Below are positions 52,578 through 62,700 of a DNA stretch of 64,000 nucleotides, piece by piece. The number at the start of each line of letters is the position of its first letter. Position 1 is the first letter of the stretch. The stretch comes from Micromonospora chalcea (GTDB lineage Bacteria > Actinomycetota > Actinomycetes > Mycobacteriales > Micromonosporaceae), in contig NZ_MAGP01000110.1 in assembly GCF_002926165.1 (NCBI RefSeq), forward strand, positions 62,001-126,000. The letters run 5' to 3'. The position numbers and the translations under genes were made by a program. The notes beneath the pieces are model-generated. The model was not told the DNA's origin and searched no databases. It saw only the letters and a list, made by a program, of their open reading frames with translations.

Positions 52578-53759
52578 TCAGCGCTGGGCGAGCAGCGTGG
52601 GCAGCCGGACGGCCAGCCGGTCGTACTCGTCGGGTGTGTTGTAGACCTGGCCGCACAGCCGCAGGTAGCCGCGCCCGTTCCAGCCGGCCACCGACACCTC
52701 GGCGGAGAGCCGGTCGGCGATCCGGGCCCGCAGCTCCCGGGCCGCGTCCAGTGTCGTCGCGACGCCCGGCGGCAGCGGCACCAGACGCATGGCGACCGCC
52801 GGTCCGCCGGGCTCCGGCAGCCGCTCGGGCGCCACCCCCAGCGCGTCCCCGACGACCCGTTGCCCGTACGCGGCCAGCGCCGCGTTGTGCGCGCGTACCC
52901 GGTCCACGCCGAGGCTGCGCAGTGTGAACAGGCCCACCGGGGCGGCCAGCCAGCCGGTGTAGTCGAGCGTCGCCTGCCATTCCACCCGGGTCGGGAAGCC
53001 GCTGTCCTGCTCCCACGAGACAACGAGCGGCTGGATCTTCTCCCGCCACGACGGCGCCACCACGAGCGCGGCGGTGCCGCGCGGCGCGTACGCCCACTTG
53101 TGCAGGTTGCCCACCCAGAAGTCGGCGCCGATCGACGCGACGGTAGCCGGCAGCATGCCCGGCGCGTGCGCGGCGTCCACCAGCACCGGCACGCCCTGCT
53201 CCCGGGCCACCGCGACGAGCGCGGCGGCCGGAAACAGCCGGGCGGTCGGCGAGGTCAGCTGGTCGACGATGAGCAGCCGGGTACGCCCGGGGCGCAACCC
53301 GGCGCGGACGATCTCGACCACCTCCTCGTCGGTGGCGGTCAACGGCACCGGCAGGGTGCGCGACACCGCCCCGGTGCGGGCGCACTCCCGCGCGATCGAG
53401 AGGGCCACCGCCCCGTAGCCGTGGTCGGTGGTCAGGATCTCGTCGCCGGGGCGCAGCGCCAGCGACTGCAACACGACCGCCGCGCCGGCGGTGACGTTGC
53501 CGACCAGCGCGGTGCCGTCCGGGTCCGCGCCGAGGAACGCGGCCAGGTGCCGCCGGGCGTGGGCGATCCGGTCGACCAGGCCCTGGGTGAAGAACCGCAG
53601 CGGGTTGGCCTCCATCTCGTCGCGCAGGCGCTGCTGGGCGCGCTGCACGGCGATCGGCACGGCGCCGAACGAGCCGTGGTTGAGGTGGCTGACGGAGGGA
53701 TCGAGGGAGAAGAGCAGCCGAGCACCGGGAATCGGCTCGGGCGGCTGCGGCACCGTCAT
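52578..53759 (-). CDS. Class V aminotransferase-fold PLP enzyme (isopenicillin-N-epimerase-like)
   Basis: A 393-aa PLP-dependent enzyme. The start HLNHGSFGAVPIAVQRAQ and LRFFTQGLVDRIAHARRHLAAFLGAD resemble isopenicillin N epimerase-like and related cysteine-lyase families. PLP-binding Asp/His lie in VLVDAAHAPGML near 195, and the Schiff-base lysine in WVGNLHKWAYAPRG near 217. No beta-lactam cluster is nearby, so the real reaction (lyase, desulfurase or epimerase) is open. It lies 49 bp downstream of xerC on the same strand. Confidence 0.88.
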   Translation of the reverse strand: MTVPQPPEPIPGARLLFSLDPSVSHLNHGSFGAVPIAVQRAQQRLRDEMEANPLRFFTQGLVDRIAHARRHLAAFLGADPDGTALVGNVTAGAAVVLQSLALRPGDEILTTDHGYGAVALSIARECARTGAVSRTLPVPLTATDEEVVEIVRAGLRPGRTRLLIVDQLTSPTARLFPAAALVAVAREQGVPVLVDAAHAPGMLPATVASIGADFWVGNLHKWAYAPRGTAALVVAPSWREKIQPLVVSWEQDSGFPTRVEWQATLDYTGWLAAPVGLFTLRSLGVDRVRAHNAALAAYGQRVVGDALGVAPERLPEPGGPAVAMRLVPLPPGVATTLDAARELRARIADRLSAEVSVAGWNGRGYLRLCGQVYNTPDEYDRLAVRLPTLLAQR

Positions 53760-53808
53760 CCATCGATCCTAGCCCGAGATGGATCATCACCCGGCCGGAT
53801 TCCGCCGG

Positions 53809-54789
53809 TCAGGCGCGGGGGTGCGCCTGCCTGTACGCCGCACGCAGCCGCTCGACCGACACGTGCGTGTAGATCTGCGTGCTCGCCAGCGACGAGTGCC
53901 CGAGCAACTCCTGCACCGCCCGCAGGTCCGCGCCGCCTTCGAGCAGGTGGGTGGCGGCCGAGTGACGCAGCCCGTGCGGCGTCACCCGGGGCACCCCGGC
54001 GGCTTCGGTCCAGTCGGCCACGATCCGCCGCGCGGTGGTCGGGTTGAGCCGCCCGCCCCGTGCCCCCAGCAGCAGCGCCCGGCCCGAGCCGGGCATCGCC
54101 AGAGCCGGCCGCCCGACGCTCAGCCACGCATCGAGCGCCCGCTGCGCCGGCACCCCGTAGGGCACCGACCGCTCCCGGCCGCCCTTGCCGAGTACGCGCA
54201 CCACCCGGCGGCCCTGGTCGACGTCGGTCACGTCCAGGCCGCACGCCTCGCTGATCCGTACCCCGGTGCCGTAGAGCAGTTCGAGCAGCAGCCGGTCACG
54301 CAGCAGCACGGCCTCGGGCGTATCCGCGCCCGGTAATCCCTCGGGTTGCGGGGCGTCGGCGCGCCGGGCCGCCTCCATCAGGGCGGCGGCCTGGTCGGCC
54401 CGCAGCACGGTGGGCAGTTCCCGCCGGGCCCGAGGGCTCGCCAGCGGCGCGGCGATGTCGTCGGCGAGCAGGCCGGCGCGGTGCGCCCAGGCGCTGAACG
54501 TCCGGGCCGCGGCGGCGCGGCGGGCCATCGTCGTCCGGGCCGCGCCCATGGTCCGCTGTTTCGCCAGCCAGCTGCGCAGCACGGCGAGGTCCAGCTCCGG
54601 CAGCTCGGCGCAGCCCATTCGGACCGCGTGGTCGAGCAGCGACACGAGATCCGTGACGTACGCGCGGACGGTGTGGACGGACCGGTTGCGCACCCGCGAC
54701 AGGTGGTCGGCGAAGTCGTCCACCGCCTCCCGCATCGACGCGGGCAGCTCCTCGTGCGCGTCCCGGGTGCCGCGCTGCCGCTTGCTCAC
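53809..54789 (-). CDS. xerC: Tyrosine recombinase XerC
   Basis: A 326-aa site-specific recombinase that resolves chromosome dimers at dif with XerD. The N-terminal SAM-like domain is AVDDFADHLSRVRNRSVHTVRAY. Catalytic residues are intact: Arg in LYGTGVRISEACGLD, Lys in VLGKGGRERSVPYG, HxxR in TPHGLRHSAATHLLEGG, His in LLGHSS and the nucleophile Tyr in TQIYTHVSVE. The GTG at 54789 gives the usual beginning; longer in-frame starts run into low-complexity sequence. It lies near dprA-comM-yraN, as is common in actinobacteria. Confidence 0.94.
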   Translation of the reverse strand: MSKRQRGTRDAHEELPASMREAVDDFADHLSRVRNRSVHTVRAYVTDLVSLLDHAVRMGCAELPELDLAVLRSWLAKQRTMGAARTTMARRAAAARTFSAWAHRAGLLADDIAAPLASPRARRELPTVLRADQAAALMEAARRADAPQPEGLPGADTPEAVLLRDRLLLELLYGTGVRISEACGLDVTDVDQGRRVVRVLGKGGRERSVPYGVPAQRALDAWLSVGRPALAMPGSGRALLLGARGGRLNPTTARRIVADWTEAAGVPRVTPHGLRHSAATHLLEGGADLRAVQELLGHSSLASTQIYTHVSVERLRAAYRQAHPRA

Positions 54790-55159
54790 CGCGGCACCCC
54801 GATCTGGCGCACGCGGTGGTACCGGAGGCGGACAGCGATCACCGGTCCAGCGTACGGCCGGAGCGCCGCCGCGCGCTGAGCCGCCGCACGCCTTCACCGC
54901 GCCGGCCGGGCCGTCGGCGCCGCCGTGGCCGCGGTGTGCCGTGCGCCGCCGCGCCAGTGCCTTCCGGCGTGACGATCGCGCCGCGCCGAGCAGGGTGGCT
55001 AAAGCGGGCCTGGACAGAGGAAACTCATGCTGCGGCCAGGCACAGGGCGGCAACCGGACGGCAGCGTGGCTGAGCCGGCGCCCCACGGGTGGCCGATCCG
55101 GCCGCGATCGGACAGCCGCGTCCCGCGACGGTGACGCCCGGTACGAAAAGGGGCCGACA
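54790..55159. other. Intergenic region between divergent xerC and a small gene
   Basis: About 370 bp of GC-rich sequence with no supportable gene. Long frames pass through it but lack ribosome sites or family likeness. Nothing recognisable as a riboswitch or operator stood out; AAAAGGGG at 55146-55153 is the likely ribosome site of the next gene. Confidence 0.5.
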
Positions 55160-55501
55160 GTGGGAGTGGACGCGGTCCTCTACCGACAGATCTCGGCGGG
55201 CAGCAGTCGTCGCCGGCCCGCGTACGTCTCGATCGAGGTCGTCGCGGATCCGCAGGACGTGCTGCTCGGCCTGCTGGCGCGGGTCCGCGGCGGCGGCCGG
55301 ACACCGCTGCTGGATCGCGTCGATCCGCTCGGCGAGCTGACCGTCGACACCGATCGGATGTCGCAGCTGCTCGCCGACCTGCGGTGCCTGGCCGAGGTGG
55401 CCGGGGCGCCGGCGGAGGCCGACCACATCCGCCGGCTGGCCCGGCTGGCCCGCCGCTGCGCGGAGCGCCGAGACACCGAGATCCGGTTCGAGGGCGACTG
55501 A
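55160..55501 (+). CDS. Small hypothetical protein
   Basis: A 113-aa protein beginning VGVDAVLYRQISAGSS. It has a possible beta strand YVSIEVV, a helical stretch RMSQLLADLRCLAEVAG, and a basic Leu/Arg-rich end LARLARRCAERRDTEIRFEGD. AAAAGGGG lies 7 nt before the GTG; a second GTG two codons on is also possible. I do not recognise a family. It is convergent with the small membrane protein gene, 33 bp away. Amino-acid use looks like a real protein rather than shadow coding. Confidence 0.65.
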   Translation: MGVDAVLYRQISAGSSRRRPAYVSIEVVADPQDVLLGLLARVRGGGRTPLLDRVDPLGELTVDTDRMSQLLADLRCLAEVAGAPAEADHIRRLARLARRCAERRDTEIRFEGD

Positions 55502-55534
55502 CGATCGCGCGTCCCGTCGCCGTGCCGTGCCGGC

Positions 55535-55921
55535 TCAGGCTTCGGCCGGCTGCCGCGTGGCCCGGATCCGGCGCGTGCCCCACACGATCAGCAGGACTCC
55601 GGCCACGAACAGCGCCGGACCGGCGACGAAGCCGATGTCCCGGATCATCAGGTCGATGTCGTGCTGCTTCTCCGCCTCGGCCTTCTGCGCCTGGTAGGAG
55701 CCGTCGCCCGCGCCGAACATGCACCGGTCCCGGGGCGTCATCACATCCTCGCCGCACATCGTCGGGCCGTTCGGGTCGTAGTCGCCGATGTCGCGGTGGG
55801 ACAGGATCGCGAAGAACACCACGAAGAGGCTGACCACGACCAGCATGCCGCCGAAGGCACGACGCCCCGACCCGGGTGGGCCAGCCGCCGGGTTGCGGCG
55901 CGAGGTCTCCTGCGTGCTCAT
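55535..55921 (-). CDS. Small membrane protein with two TM segments
   Basis: A 128-aa protein: TM1 AFGGMLVVVSLFVVFFAIL at about residues 23-42, then an extracytoplasmic loop with two cysteines (GPTMCGEDVMTPRDRCMFG) that may form a disulfide. TM2 is DIGFVAGPALFVAGVLLIVWG at about 95-115, followed by a basic tail RRIRATRQ. GGAG is 9 nt upstream of the ATG. No family recognised. Confidence 0.7.
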   Translation of the reverse strand: MSTQETSRRNPAAGPPGSGRRAFGGMLVVVSLFVVFFAILSHRDIGDYDPNGPTMCGEDVMTPRDRCMFGAGDGSYQAQKAEAEKQHDIDLMIRDIGFVAGPALFVAGVLLIVWGTRRIRATRQPAEA

Positions 55922-56180
55922 CGGCCGTCTCCGCGCGTCGGCGGGATGGCCGACGTCGGCCCGGCGAGCCGCACCGCGGCATCGGACTCCGACCATTGTG
56001 GACATGTGCGACGGTTCGCTGCCCCAGTCATCCTTCTCCCCGTGACGGCGCCCGGCGTCCGGCCGGGGCGCGATCGTTCCCGCAACGGCTTCCGCCGCGC
56101 GCGAAATGGTGATCCTAGAAGACCGGGGCCGGTCCCACGGCCCCGTCGCCGGGCGGTTGCGAGGGGGTACGCGCCGCCTG
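55922..56180. other. Gap between membrane-protein gene and dprA end
   Basis: About 260 bp with no gene-like frame. It contains the likely promoter region of the small membrane protein and any terminator of dprA, but no clear hairpin or -10 box was recognised. Confidence 0.4.
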
Positions 56181-57359
56181 TCACGTCGGGCCGGCCGCCG
56201 GCGGGGCGAGCGCGTAGCCGCCGTCGCGACGAACCACCATCGTCAGTTCCTCCAGCAGGGACAGCTTGCGCATCGCGGTACGCAGGTCCACGCCGGCCCG
56301 GGCGGCGACGCTCTCCAGGTCGAGCGCCCGGCGGCGGGGCAACGCCTCCAGCACCTGGGTGGCCTCCTCGTCGAGCCGGTCCCGTGGGCGCTCGGGCGCT
56401 CGGGCCGGCGGGGCCAGGTCGTAGCCGATCCGTCCCACCTCCTCCAGCACGTGCGCGAGGCCGGTGACCAGCCGCGCGTCCGGCCGTTCGCGCAGCACCT
56501 CGTGCCCGCCGACCGACATCGCGGAGGTGACCGGCCCGGGAACCACCATCGCGTGGCGGCGGAGGCCGAGCGCCCGGTTGAGCGTCTGGGTGGCACCGCT
56601 GCGCGCCGCCGCCTCCACCAGCACCGTGCCGCGTGTCGCCGCCGCTATCACCCGGTTGCGGATGAGGAACCGGGGCCGCAGCGGCTCCGCGCCCGGCATC
56701 CACTCGCTCACCAGCAGGCCGGTCTCGGCGATCCGGTCGAACAATGCTGCGTTGCCCATCGGGTACGGGCGGTCCACCCCGCACGCCAGCACGGCGACGG
56801 TGCGCCCGCCCGCTGTCAACGCGCCACGATGGGCGGCGGAGTCGATGCCGAACGCCCCGCCCGACACGACAGTCCACTCCCGGTCGGCCAGGCCGTAGCC
56901 CAGCTCGGTGGCGATGTGTGAGCCGTAGGGGGTGGCAGCCCGGGCGCCGACCACCGCCACCGAGTGCGCCAGCGTCTCGCCGAGCGGCCACGCCCCGCGT
57001 ACCCAGAAGCAGAGCGGCGGGTCGGTCTCCACATCGACCCGGCGGGTGGCGCCGGGCAGCGCGAGTCGCCGGAGGTCACGGACCTGGGCCGGCCACTCGT
57101 CGTCGTCCGGGGTGACCAGCCGGGCGCCCAGCCGCTCGCCACGGGCCAGCGCCTCGGCCGCGACCGCCCGGGCGTCACCTGCAGCGGCCCGCGCCGCCAC
57201 GGCCGAGCGCAGGGTCCGCTCCGGCGCGCCACCGGACAGCAGCAGGTCGAGCGCGGCGACCGGGCCGATCCGCTGCACCAGGGCGTACACGGATCGGGTG
57301 CCGGGCTCGGCGAGCCAGGTGAGCGCGACCCGCGCCAGCTTGGTCTCTTCGGTGCTCAC
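56181..57359 (-). CDS. dprA: DNA processing protein DprA/Smf
   Basis: A 392-aa protein that in transformable bacteria loads RecA on incoming single-stranded DNA. The Rossmann core reads SVAVVGARAATPYGSHIATELGYGLADREWTVVSGGAFGIDSAAHRGAL, followed by VLACGVDRPYPMGNAALFDRI, FLIRNRVIAAATRGTVLVEAAARSGATQTLNRALGL and VVPGPVTS. A C-terminal winged-helix DML1-like domain (VLEALPRRRALDLESVAARAGV) follows. The GTG start overlaps the comM stop (GTGA). It is a conserved yraN-comM-dprA operon found widely even in non-competent actinobacteria. Confidence 0.95.
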   Translation of the reverse strand: MSTEETKLARVALTWLAEPGTRSVYALVQRIGPVAALDLLLSGGAPERTLRSAVAARAAAGDARAVAAEALARGERLGARLVTPDDDEWPAQVRDLRRLALPGATRRVDVETDPPLCFWVRGAWPLGETLAHSVAVVGARAATPYGSHIATELGYGLADREWTVVSGGAFGIDSAAHRGALTAGGRTVAVLACGVDRPYPMGNAALFDRIAETGLLVSEWMPGAEPLRPRFLIRNRVIAAATRGTVLVEAAARSGATQTLNRALGLRRHAMVVPGPVTSAMSVGGHEVLRERPDARLVTGLAHVLEEVGRIGYDLAPPARAPERPRDRLDEEATQVLEALPRRRALDLESVAARAGVDLRTAMRKLSLLEELTMVVRRDGGYALAPPAAGPT

Positions 57360-58876
57360 GCGGCCTCTCCCGTCCGCAGTTGGATGGCCTCCGCGACGTC
57401 GTCGTGGCCGGGGCGGTCCCGCCCGTCCAGGTCCGCGATGGTCCAGGCGAGCCGCAGTACGCGGTCGTAGCCGCGCGCGGACAGCGAACCGGTGTCGAGC
57501 CGGTGCCGCAGGTCCGTCGTGACCCGGGCGGGCAGGTGCCACGGCGGACGGCGCAGGTACGGGCCGGGGACGTCGGCGTTGACCCGGTGCCCGGTGGCCG
57601 TCAAGGGGTCGGCGGCGGCTCGTCGTGCGGCGGCGACCCGGGCGGCGACGGTGGCCGAGGACTCGTGCGCGGCATCGGTCCGCAACAGTTCCGCCGCGCG
57701 TACCGCCTGCAGCCGGACCTGCACGTCCACCCGGTCGAGCAGCGGCCCCGACAACCGGCCCAGGTAGCGCCGCCGGGCCAGCGGTGTGCACTCGCAGTCG
57801 ACGTCGCCGGACGGCTTCGCGCACGGGCAGGGGTTGGCGGCCAGCACCAGTTGCGTGCGGGCCGGGTACTCGGTCGCGCCGCGCGTGCGTGCCACACGTA
57901 CCCGGCCGCTCTCCAGCGGCTGCCGCAACGCCTCCAGCGCGCCCTTGCCGAACTCGGGCGCCTCATCGAGGAACAGAACCCCGCGGTGGGCCAGCGACAC
58001 CGCGCCGGGCCGGGCCAGCCCGGAGCCGCCACCGACGAGGGCGGGCACCGTGGCGGTGTGGTGCGGCGCCTGGAACGGGGGACGGCGCAGCAGCCCGCCG
58101 CCGGGCGGCAGCAGGCCGGCGATCGAGTGCAGCGCGGTCACCTCCAGGGCGGCCTCGTCGTCCAGCTCGGGCAGCACCGACGGCAGCCGTTCGGCGAGCA
58201 TGGTCTTCCCGGCGCCGGGCGGGCCGAGCAGCGCGAGGTGGTGACCGCCGGCGGCGGCGATCTCCAGCGCGCGCCGCCCGAGCGGCTGGCCGGCCACGTC
58301 GGCGAGATCCGGCCCGGGTGGGGTCCCGGCCGGGGCCGGAGCGGGCGGGGCGAGCAGTGGCGCGCCGGTGCGGACGTGTGCGACGAGCCGGTGCAGCGTG
58401 TCGACGGCGTGCACCCGTACGCCGGGGATGACTGCCGCCTCGGCGGCGTTGCCGGCGGGTACGACGACCCGGGTGTGCCCGGCGCGGGCTGCGGCGGCGA
58501 CCATGGGCAGCGTGCCGCGCACCGGGCGCACCGCGCCGTCGAGGCCGAGTTCGCCGAGCACGACAGTGGCGTCCAGGGCGACGGGCGGCAGCTCACCCGA
58601 GCCGGCGAGCACGGCGACCGCGATGGCCAGGTCGAACGCCGAGCCGTACTTGGGCAGGGTGGCGGGCAGCAGGTTGAGGGTGATCCGCCGGTTCGGCCAT
58701 TTCTGGCCGGAGTTGACGATCGCGGCACGGACCCGGTCGCGCGCCTCGTGCAGCGCGGTGTCGGGCAGACCGGAGATGATCACGGCGGGCAGGCCGGGGG
58801 CGAGGTCGGCCTCGACCTCGACGAGGTGACCGGCGACTCCGGCCAGGCCCACGCTCAGCACTTTCGCGTACCCCAT
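57356..58876 (-). CDS. comM: YifB/ComM family Mg-chelatase-like AAA+ ATPase
   Basis: A 506-aa AAA+ protein related to ComM, a branch-migration helicase in natural transformation. An N-terminal Lon-protease-like S5 domain (YAKVLSVGLAGVAGHLVEVEADL, NSGQKWPNRRITLNLLPATLPK) precedes Walker A LLGPPGAGKTMLAERLP near residue 218. Walker B GVLFLDEAPEF, a conserved cysteine region NPCPCAKPSGDVDCEC, and a C-terminal helical part follow. It lies between yraN and dprA, overlapping dprA by 4 bp and 1 bp from yraN. Confidence 0.95.
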   Translation of the reverse strand: MGYAKVLSVGLAGVAGHLVEVEADLAPGLPAVIISGLPDTALHEARDRVRAAIVNSGQKWPNRRITLNLLPATLPKYGSAFDLAIAVAVLAGSGELPPVALDATVVLGELGLDGAVRPVRGTLPMVAAAARAGHTRVVVPAGNAAEAAVIPGVRVHAVDTLHRLVAHVRTGAPLLAPPAPAPAGTPPGPDLADVAGQPLGRRALEIAAAGGHHLALLGPPGAGKTMLAERLPSVLPELDDEAALEVTALHSIAGLLPPGGGLLRRPPFQAPHHTATVPALVGGGSGLARPGAVSLAHRGVLFLDEAPEFGKGALEALRQPLESGRVRVARTRGATEYPARTQLVLAANPCPCAKPSGDVDCECTPLARRRYLGRLSGPLLDRVDVQVRLQAVRAAELLRTDAAHESSATVAARVAAARRAAADPLTATGHRVNADVPGPYLRRPPWHLPARVTTDLRHRLDTGSLSARGYDRVLRLAWTIADLDGRDRPGHDDVAEAIQLRTGEAA

Positions 58877-58877
58877 G

Positions 58878-59237
58878 TCAGAACGCGCCGCGTAGGTGCT
58901 CGACCCGGGCGGGGCCGGTGAGCGGGAGCCGGACGGACAGCACGTCGAAGCGGACCTCGTCGGCGGTGGTGCCGGTCTCGGCGAGCCACCGGGCGGCCAG
59001 GCCGCGCAGCCGGCGGGCCTTGGCCGGGACGACGGCCTCGGCGGGGGAGCCGAATTGCTCGCTGCGGCGGGTCTTGACCTCGCAGATGGCCAGGACCGGG
59101 CCCTCCCAGGCGATGATGTCGATCTCGCCCTCGGGGCAGCGCCAGTTGCGGGCGACCGGGCGCAGGCCCGTCTCGATCAGGTGCCGCAGCGCGCACCGCT
59201 CGCCGTACGCGCCGACGGCTCGGTTCCGGTTCGTCAT
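58878..59237 (-). CDS. UPF0102 (YraN) family nuclease-fold protein
   Basis: A 119-aa PD-(D/E)XK-fold protein of the YraN family. NRAVGAYGERCALRHLIETGL is followed by ARNWRCPEGEIDIIAWEGPVLAICEVKTRR, with the GEID...EVK catalytic-like residues. Biochemical function unknown; it is nearly always beside comM/dprA. The ATG at 59237 is chosen because the family homology starts there (TNRNRAVGAYGE), although a longer frame runs upstream. Head gene of the yraN-comM-dprA unit. Confidence 0.93.
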   Translation of the reverse strand: MTNRNRAVGAYGERCALRHLIETGLRPVARNWRCPEGEIDIIAWEGPVLAICEVKTRRSEQFGSPAEAVVPAKARRLRGLAARWLAETGTTADEVRFDVLSVRLPLTGPARVEHLRGAF

Positions 59238-59728
59238 GCCGGCCAGGATGCGCCGGGGCGGCCCGGGGCGGCGGGACGGATGCGGCTGCCCTGTGGACAA
59301 GCTGACGGTTGTGGACGGAGCCACGATCACCGGATCGATGTGGTAAGGCTGCCGGCCGTACATGCGAGACGCCAGTGGCGGACGGTGACGGCGGTGACGA
59401 CCTCGGGAGCATGTGGGCGGTTTGCGCTAACCAGTTGTGACGTCTCTTTACAGGGCGTGTAGCTGATCTTTACTGTCGCATCGCTGAGGAGCAATGAACG
59501 GGGGCTGTAATGAACTTGAGCTTGATCTATAGAACGACCGTCGCGCTGAGCCACTCTCGCCGACCAGTCGTCGATCAACTCGCCCGCTGACGAGCCGCTC
59601 GCGCTGACACATCCCGACGTCGGGCGCCGGAGCGACCGCCCTCCGCTACAGGTTCTTGATTTCCACGCCTTGAGTCCCGTGCCCCGCACGGCCCTCTGAC
59701 GTGCCAAAACGCAATGAGGAGTGTCTAG
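59238..59728. other. 490-bp intergenic region before the LamG gene
   Basis: No supportable gene. Lower GC than its surroundings in the middle (about 59400-59600), with TATAGA at 59528-59533 and TTTACA near 59448 as possible -10 elements for the LamG gene. A minus-strand frame of 126 codons (59327-59707) has no family likeness and looks random. The ribosome site GAGGAG (59716-59721) at the end belongs to the LamG gene. Confidence 0.5.
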
Positions 59729-62700
59729 GTGAGAGCACCTGGATCGGTTTTCGCGTGGCGTCGTCGCGGTTTCGCCGCCGCAGTCGTCACGCTGGCCCTG
59801 ATCGCGGTCGGCAGCCCGACCCTGCTGCCGTCGCCAGCGGTGGCCGAACCGCCGGCGTCCCCGGACGCACCCGTGCTGGGCGAGGTCGACGCGCTGGCGC
59901 AGGCCAGGAAGCTCAAGATGCAGGTCGAGGTCACCAGCCTCAAGAGCGAGAATTCACGTGTGCTCGCCACGCCCCAGGGCAACCTGGTGCTGGAGTCATA
60001 CGTGGAGCCGCAGTGGACGAAGACTCGCAACAACAACTCGTGGCAACGGATCGATACCCGGCTCGAACGGCGAGCCGACGGTTCGCTGGGGCCCGTGGCG
60101 ACGCTGGCCGACGTGTCGTTCAGCCAGGGCGGAAGCGCACCGGCGATTCGGCTGCCGGTGGCCGACGGGCAGGTGTCGCTGTCCTGGCCGGGGGAGCTCC
60201 CGGCCCCCTCGCTCGACGGCGACACCGCCGTCTACGCCTCGGTGCTGCCGGACGTGGACCTGCGGCTGCGGGCTTTGCGCGACGGGTTCACCTGGGCGCT
60301 CGTGGTGAAGTCCGCGCAGGCCGCGGCGAACCCGATGTTGAACGAGTTGCGCTTCTCGCTGCGGACGACGGGGTCGCTGACCAAGCGGTCCAAGGCCGGC
60401 GGCGGATTCGAGGTGGTCGACCCGACCGGTAGCCCGATGCTGTCCGCGGGCGGTGCGCTGATGTGGGATTCGGCCGGGGTGGCGCCGAAGGCGCGTGCGG
60501 GGACGAGCCGGGCGGCAGCCGACTTCGCCGCCTGGGACCGGCGCGAGTCGTTGCGGGTCGCGCCGGACCACGCGCGCAAGGCGGAGATTCCGACCCGGGT
60601 GCAGGGCGACGACCTGGTCATCGTGCCGGACCAGGCGCTGCTGCGGGGCAAGAACACGGTCTACCCAGTGGTCATCGATCCGTGGAGCACAATCGAGAAG
60701 ACCCGTTGGGGTTACTCGAGCACCAACAACGCGACCCGCAACGACGGTGTGGCCCGCGTCGGCCGGGACCCCGAGGGGTCCGGCACCTACCGGTCGTACT
60801 TCTCGTTCAAGCTCACGTCGCTGTCCGGCAAGACCATCCGCAGCGCCAAGTTCCTGACGGAGATGACGCACTCGTGGGACTGCGGCAACACCCCAGTGAA
60901 CCTCTGGCGGACGGCCGACATGGCGACCACGGGCAAGCAGACCTGGTCCGGGCCGAGCTTCTCCAAGTGGTTGGAGAAGCGGTCCGGGCACGCGCACAAG
61001 CCATCCACCGGTGAGGGCTGCCCCGACGACCCCCAGCCGGACCAGCCGATGGAGTTCGCCAGCCCGAACGTCACCGCCGACATCAGCGCCAACCGGGGCC
61101 AGGAGATCTACACGCTGGCGCTGTCGACCCGCGAGTCCGACGGCACATCGGAGTCGACGAGCAACTGGTGGAAGAAGTTCGACCCTGTGCAGACCAAGCT
61201 GACGGTGGAGTACAACACCAACCCCAACACCCCGACGGCTGCACAACTGTCGACCCACGCCGGCTACACCGCTCCGGGGCAGGCGTGTGTGACCGGTACG
61301 TCACGGCCGGCAGTGCGCTCGGACTTCCCGTGGCTGAAGGCGACGGTCAGTGACCCGGACGGCAGCGGTGGTGGCAGCCTCTCCGGCGTCTTCACCCTCC
61401 AGAAGCTGGTGGGTGGCACCTGGACGAACGTGTCCGGCTGGCCCAAGACCGATTCCGGGGTCGCGCCCGGAGCCAAGGCCGAGTTGCAGCTGTCCGCGAA
61501 GACGGTCAACGGCGAGATCTACCGGTGGCAGGTGCAGACCAAGGACACCCTCGGCGGTTCCTCCACGGCGTCCCCGTGGTGCGAGTTCTCCGTCGACTAC
61601 TCCGCACCCGAGGCGACCCCCGGGGTTGTCGCCGCCGACGGCCTCTACCTGGAGTCGCCGCCCCGGGGCACGAACCAGGACCTGCGGGGATCGGTCGGTT
61701 ACACCGGGCGCTTCACCTTCTCGGCCAACGGCGCCGCCGACGTATACGACTACGTCTACCAGATGAACGGTGGTCCGGAGATGGTCGTCCGTGCCAGCAG
61801 TCTCGGCGGCACCGCCACCACGGTGGCGACGCCCACGCTGCGGCATGAGAACGTGCTGACCGTCCGCAGCCGCGACCAGGCCGGGAACTCGTCCGCCCCC
61901 TACGACTACGCCTTCCTGGCAGGCGACCCGTCCGGTCCGGTCGCGCACTGGGCGATGGATGAGGGAACCGGTCTGATCCTGAACAACAAGGTCGAGGGCG
62001 CTCCGGTGGCGACCATGAGCCCGTCCCCGGCCTGGGCGGACTCGCGTGTGCTGGGTACGAGCCGGCGAAGCGGCAAGGACTGGGCGGTCAAGTTCGACGG
62101 CGACGATCAGGCCGCGACCACAGGCCCGGTCATCGACACCACCCGCAGCTTCTCCTTCGCTGCCTGGGTACGCGCCGATGTGGTCGGTGGGGTGGTCATG
62201 GCGCAGGTCGGCACGAACAAGAGCCCGTTCGAACTCCAGTACCATCCGGCGAAGCAGCGATGGTGCTGGGTCAGCTACGCATCGGACACGGTGAACGCTC
62301 TGGCGACCCCGTCACCCGCGTGCGGTACCGAGCCGGTGCAACCGGGCGTGTGGGTACACCTCGCCGGTGTCTACGATGCCGGCTCGACCAACCAGCTCTC
62401 GTTGTACGTGAACGGGGTCCGCAAGGGCGTGGGCATGGCCAACGCCTCCGTGTGGTCCGCGTCCGGGCCGCTGATGATCGGTGCTGCGCGCAACGGGGCA
62501 CCGACCGGTTGGATCAACGGCGCCATCAGCGAGGCCCGGGTCTGGGACCGGGTCATCGACCCGGAGACGGACCTGTCCGAGATCGTGGCCCCTGTGCGGG
62601 TCGGCCAGTGGGACATGGACAGTGACGACCAGGACGAGCCGAGGGAATCGGGAGACTCCTCCGACTACCGGACGCCACTGACTCTCGGTCCGGCACCGGC

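Noticed and set aside
52578..53759. Isopenicillin N epimerase as part of a beta-lactam cluster
   Set aside because: Only fold-level likeness; no cephalosporin genes nearby, so a specific antibiotic role is not supported.
59327..59707. 126-codon minus-strand frame upstream of the LamG gene
   Set aside because: No family likeness, no ribosome site, irregular composition.
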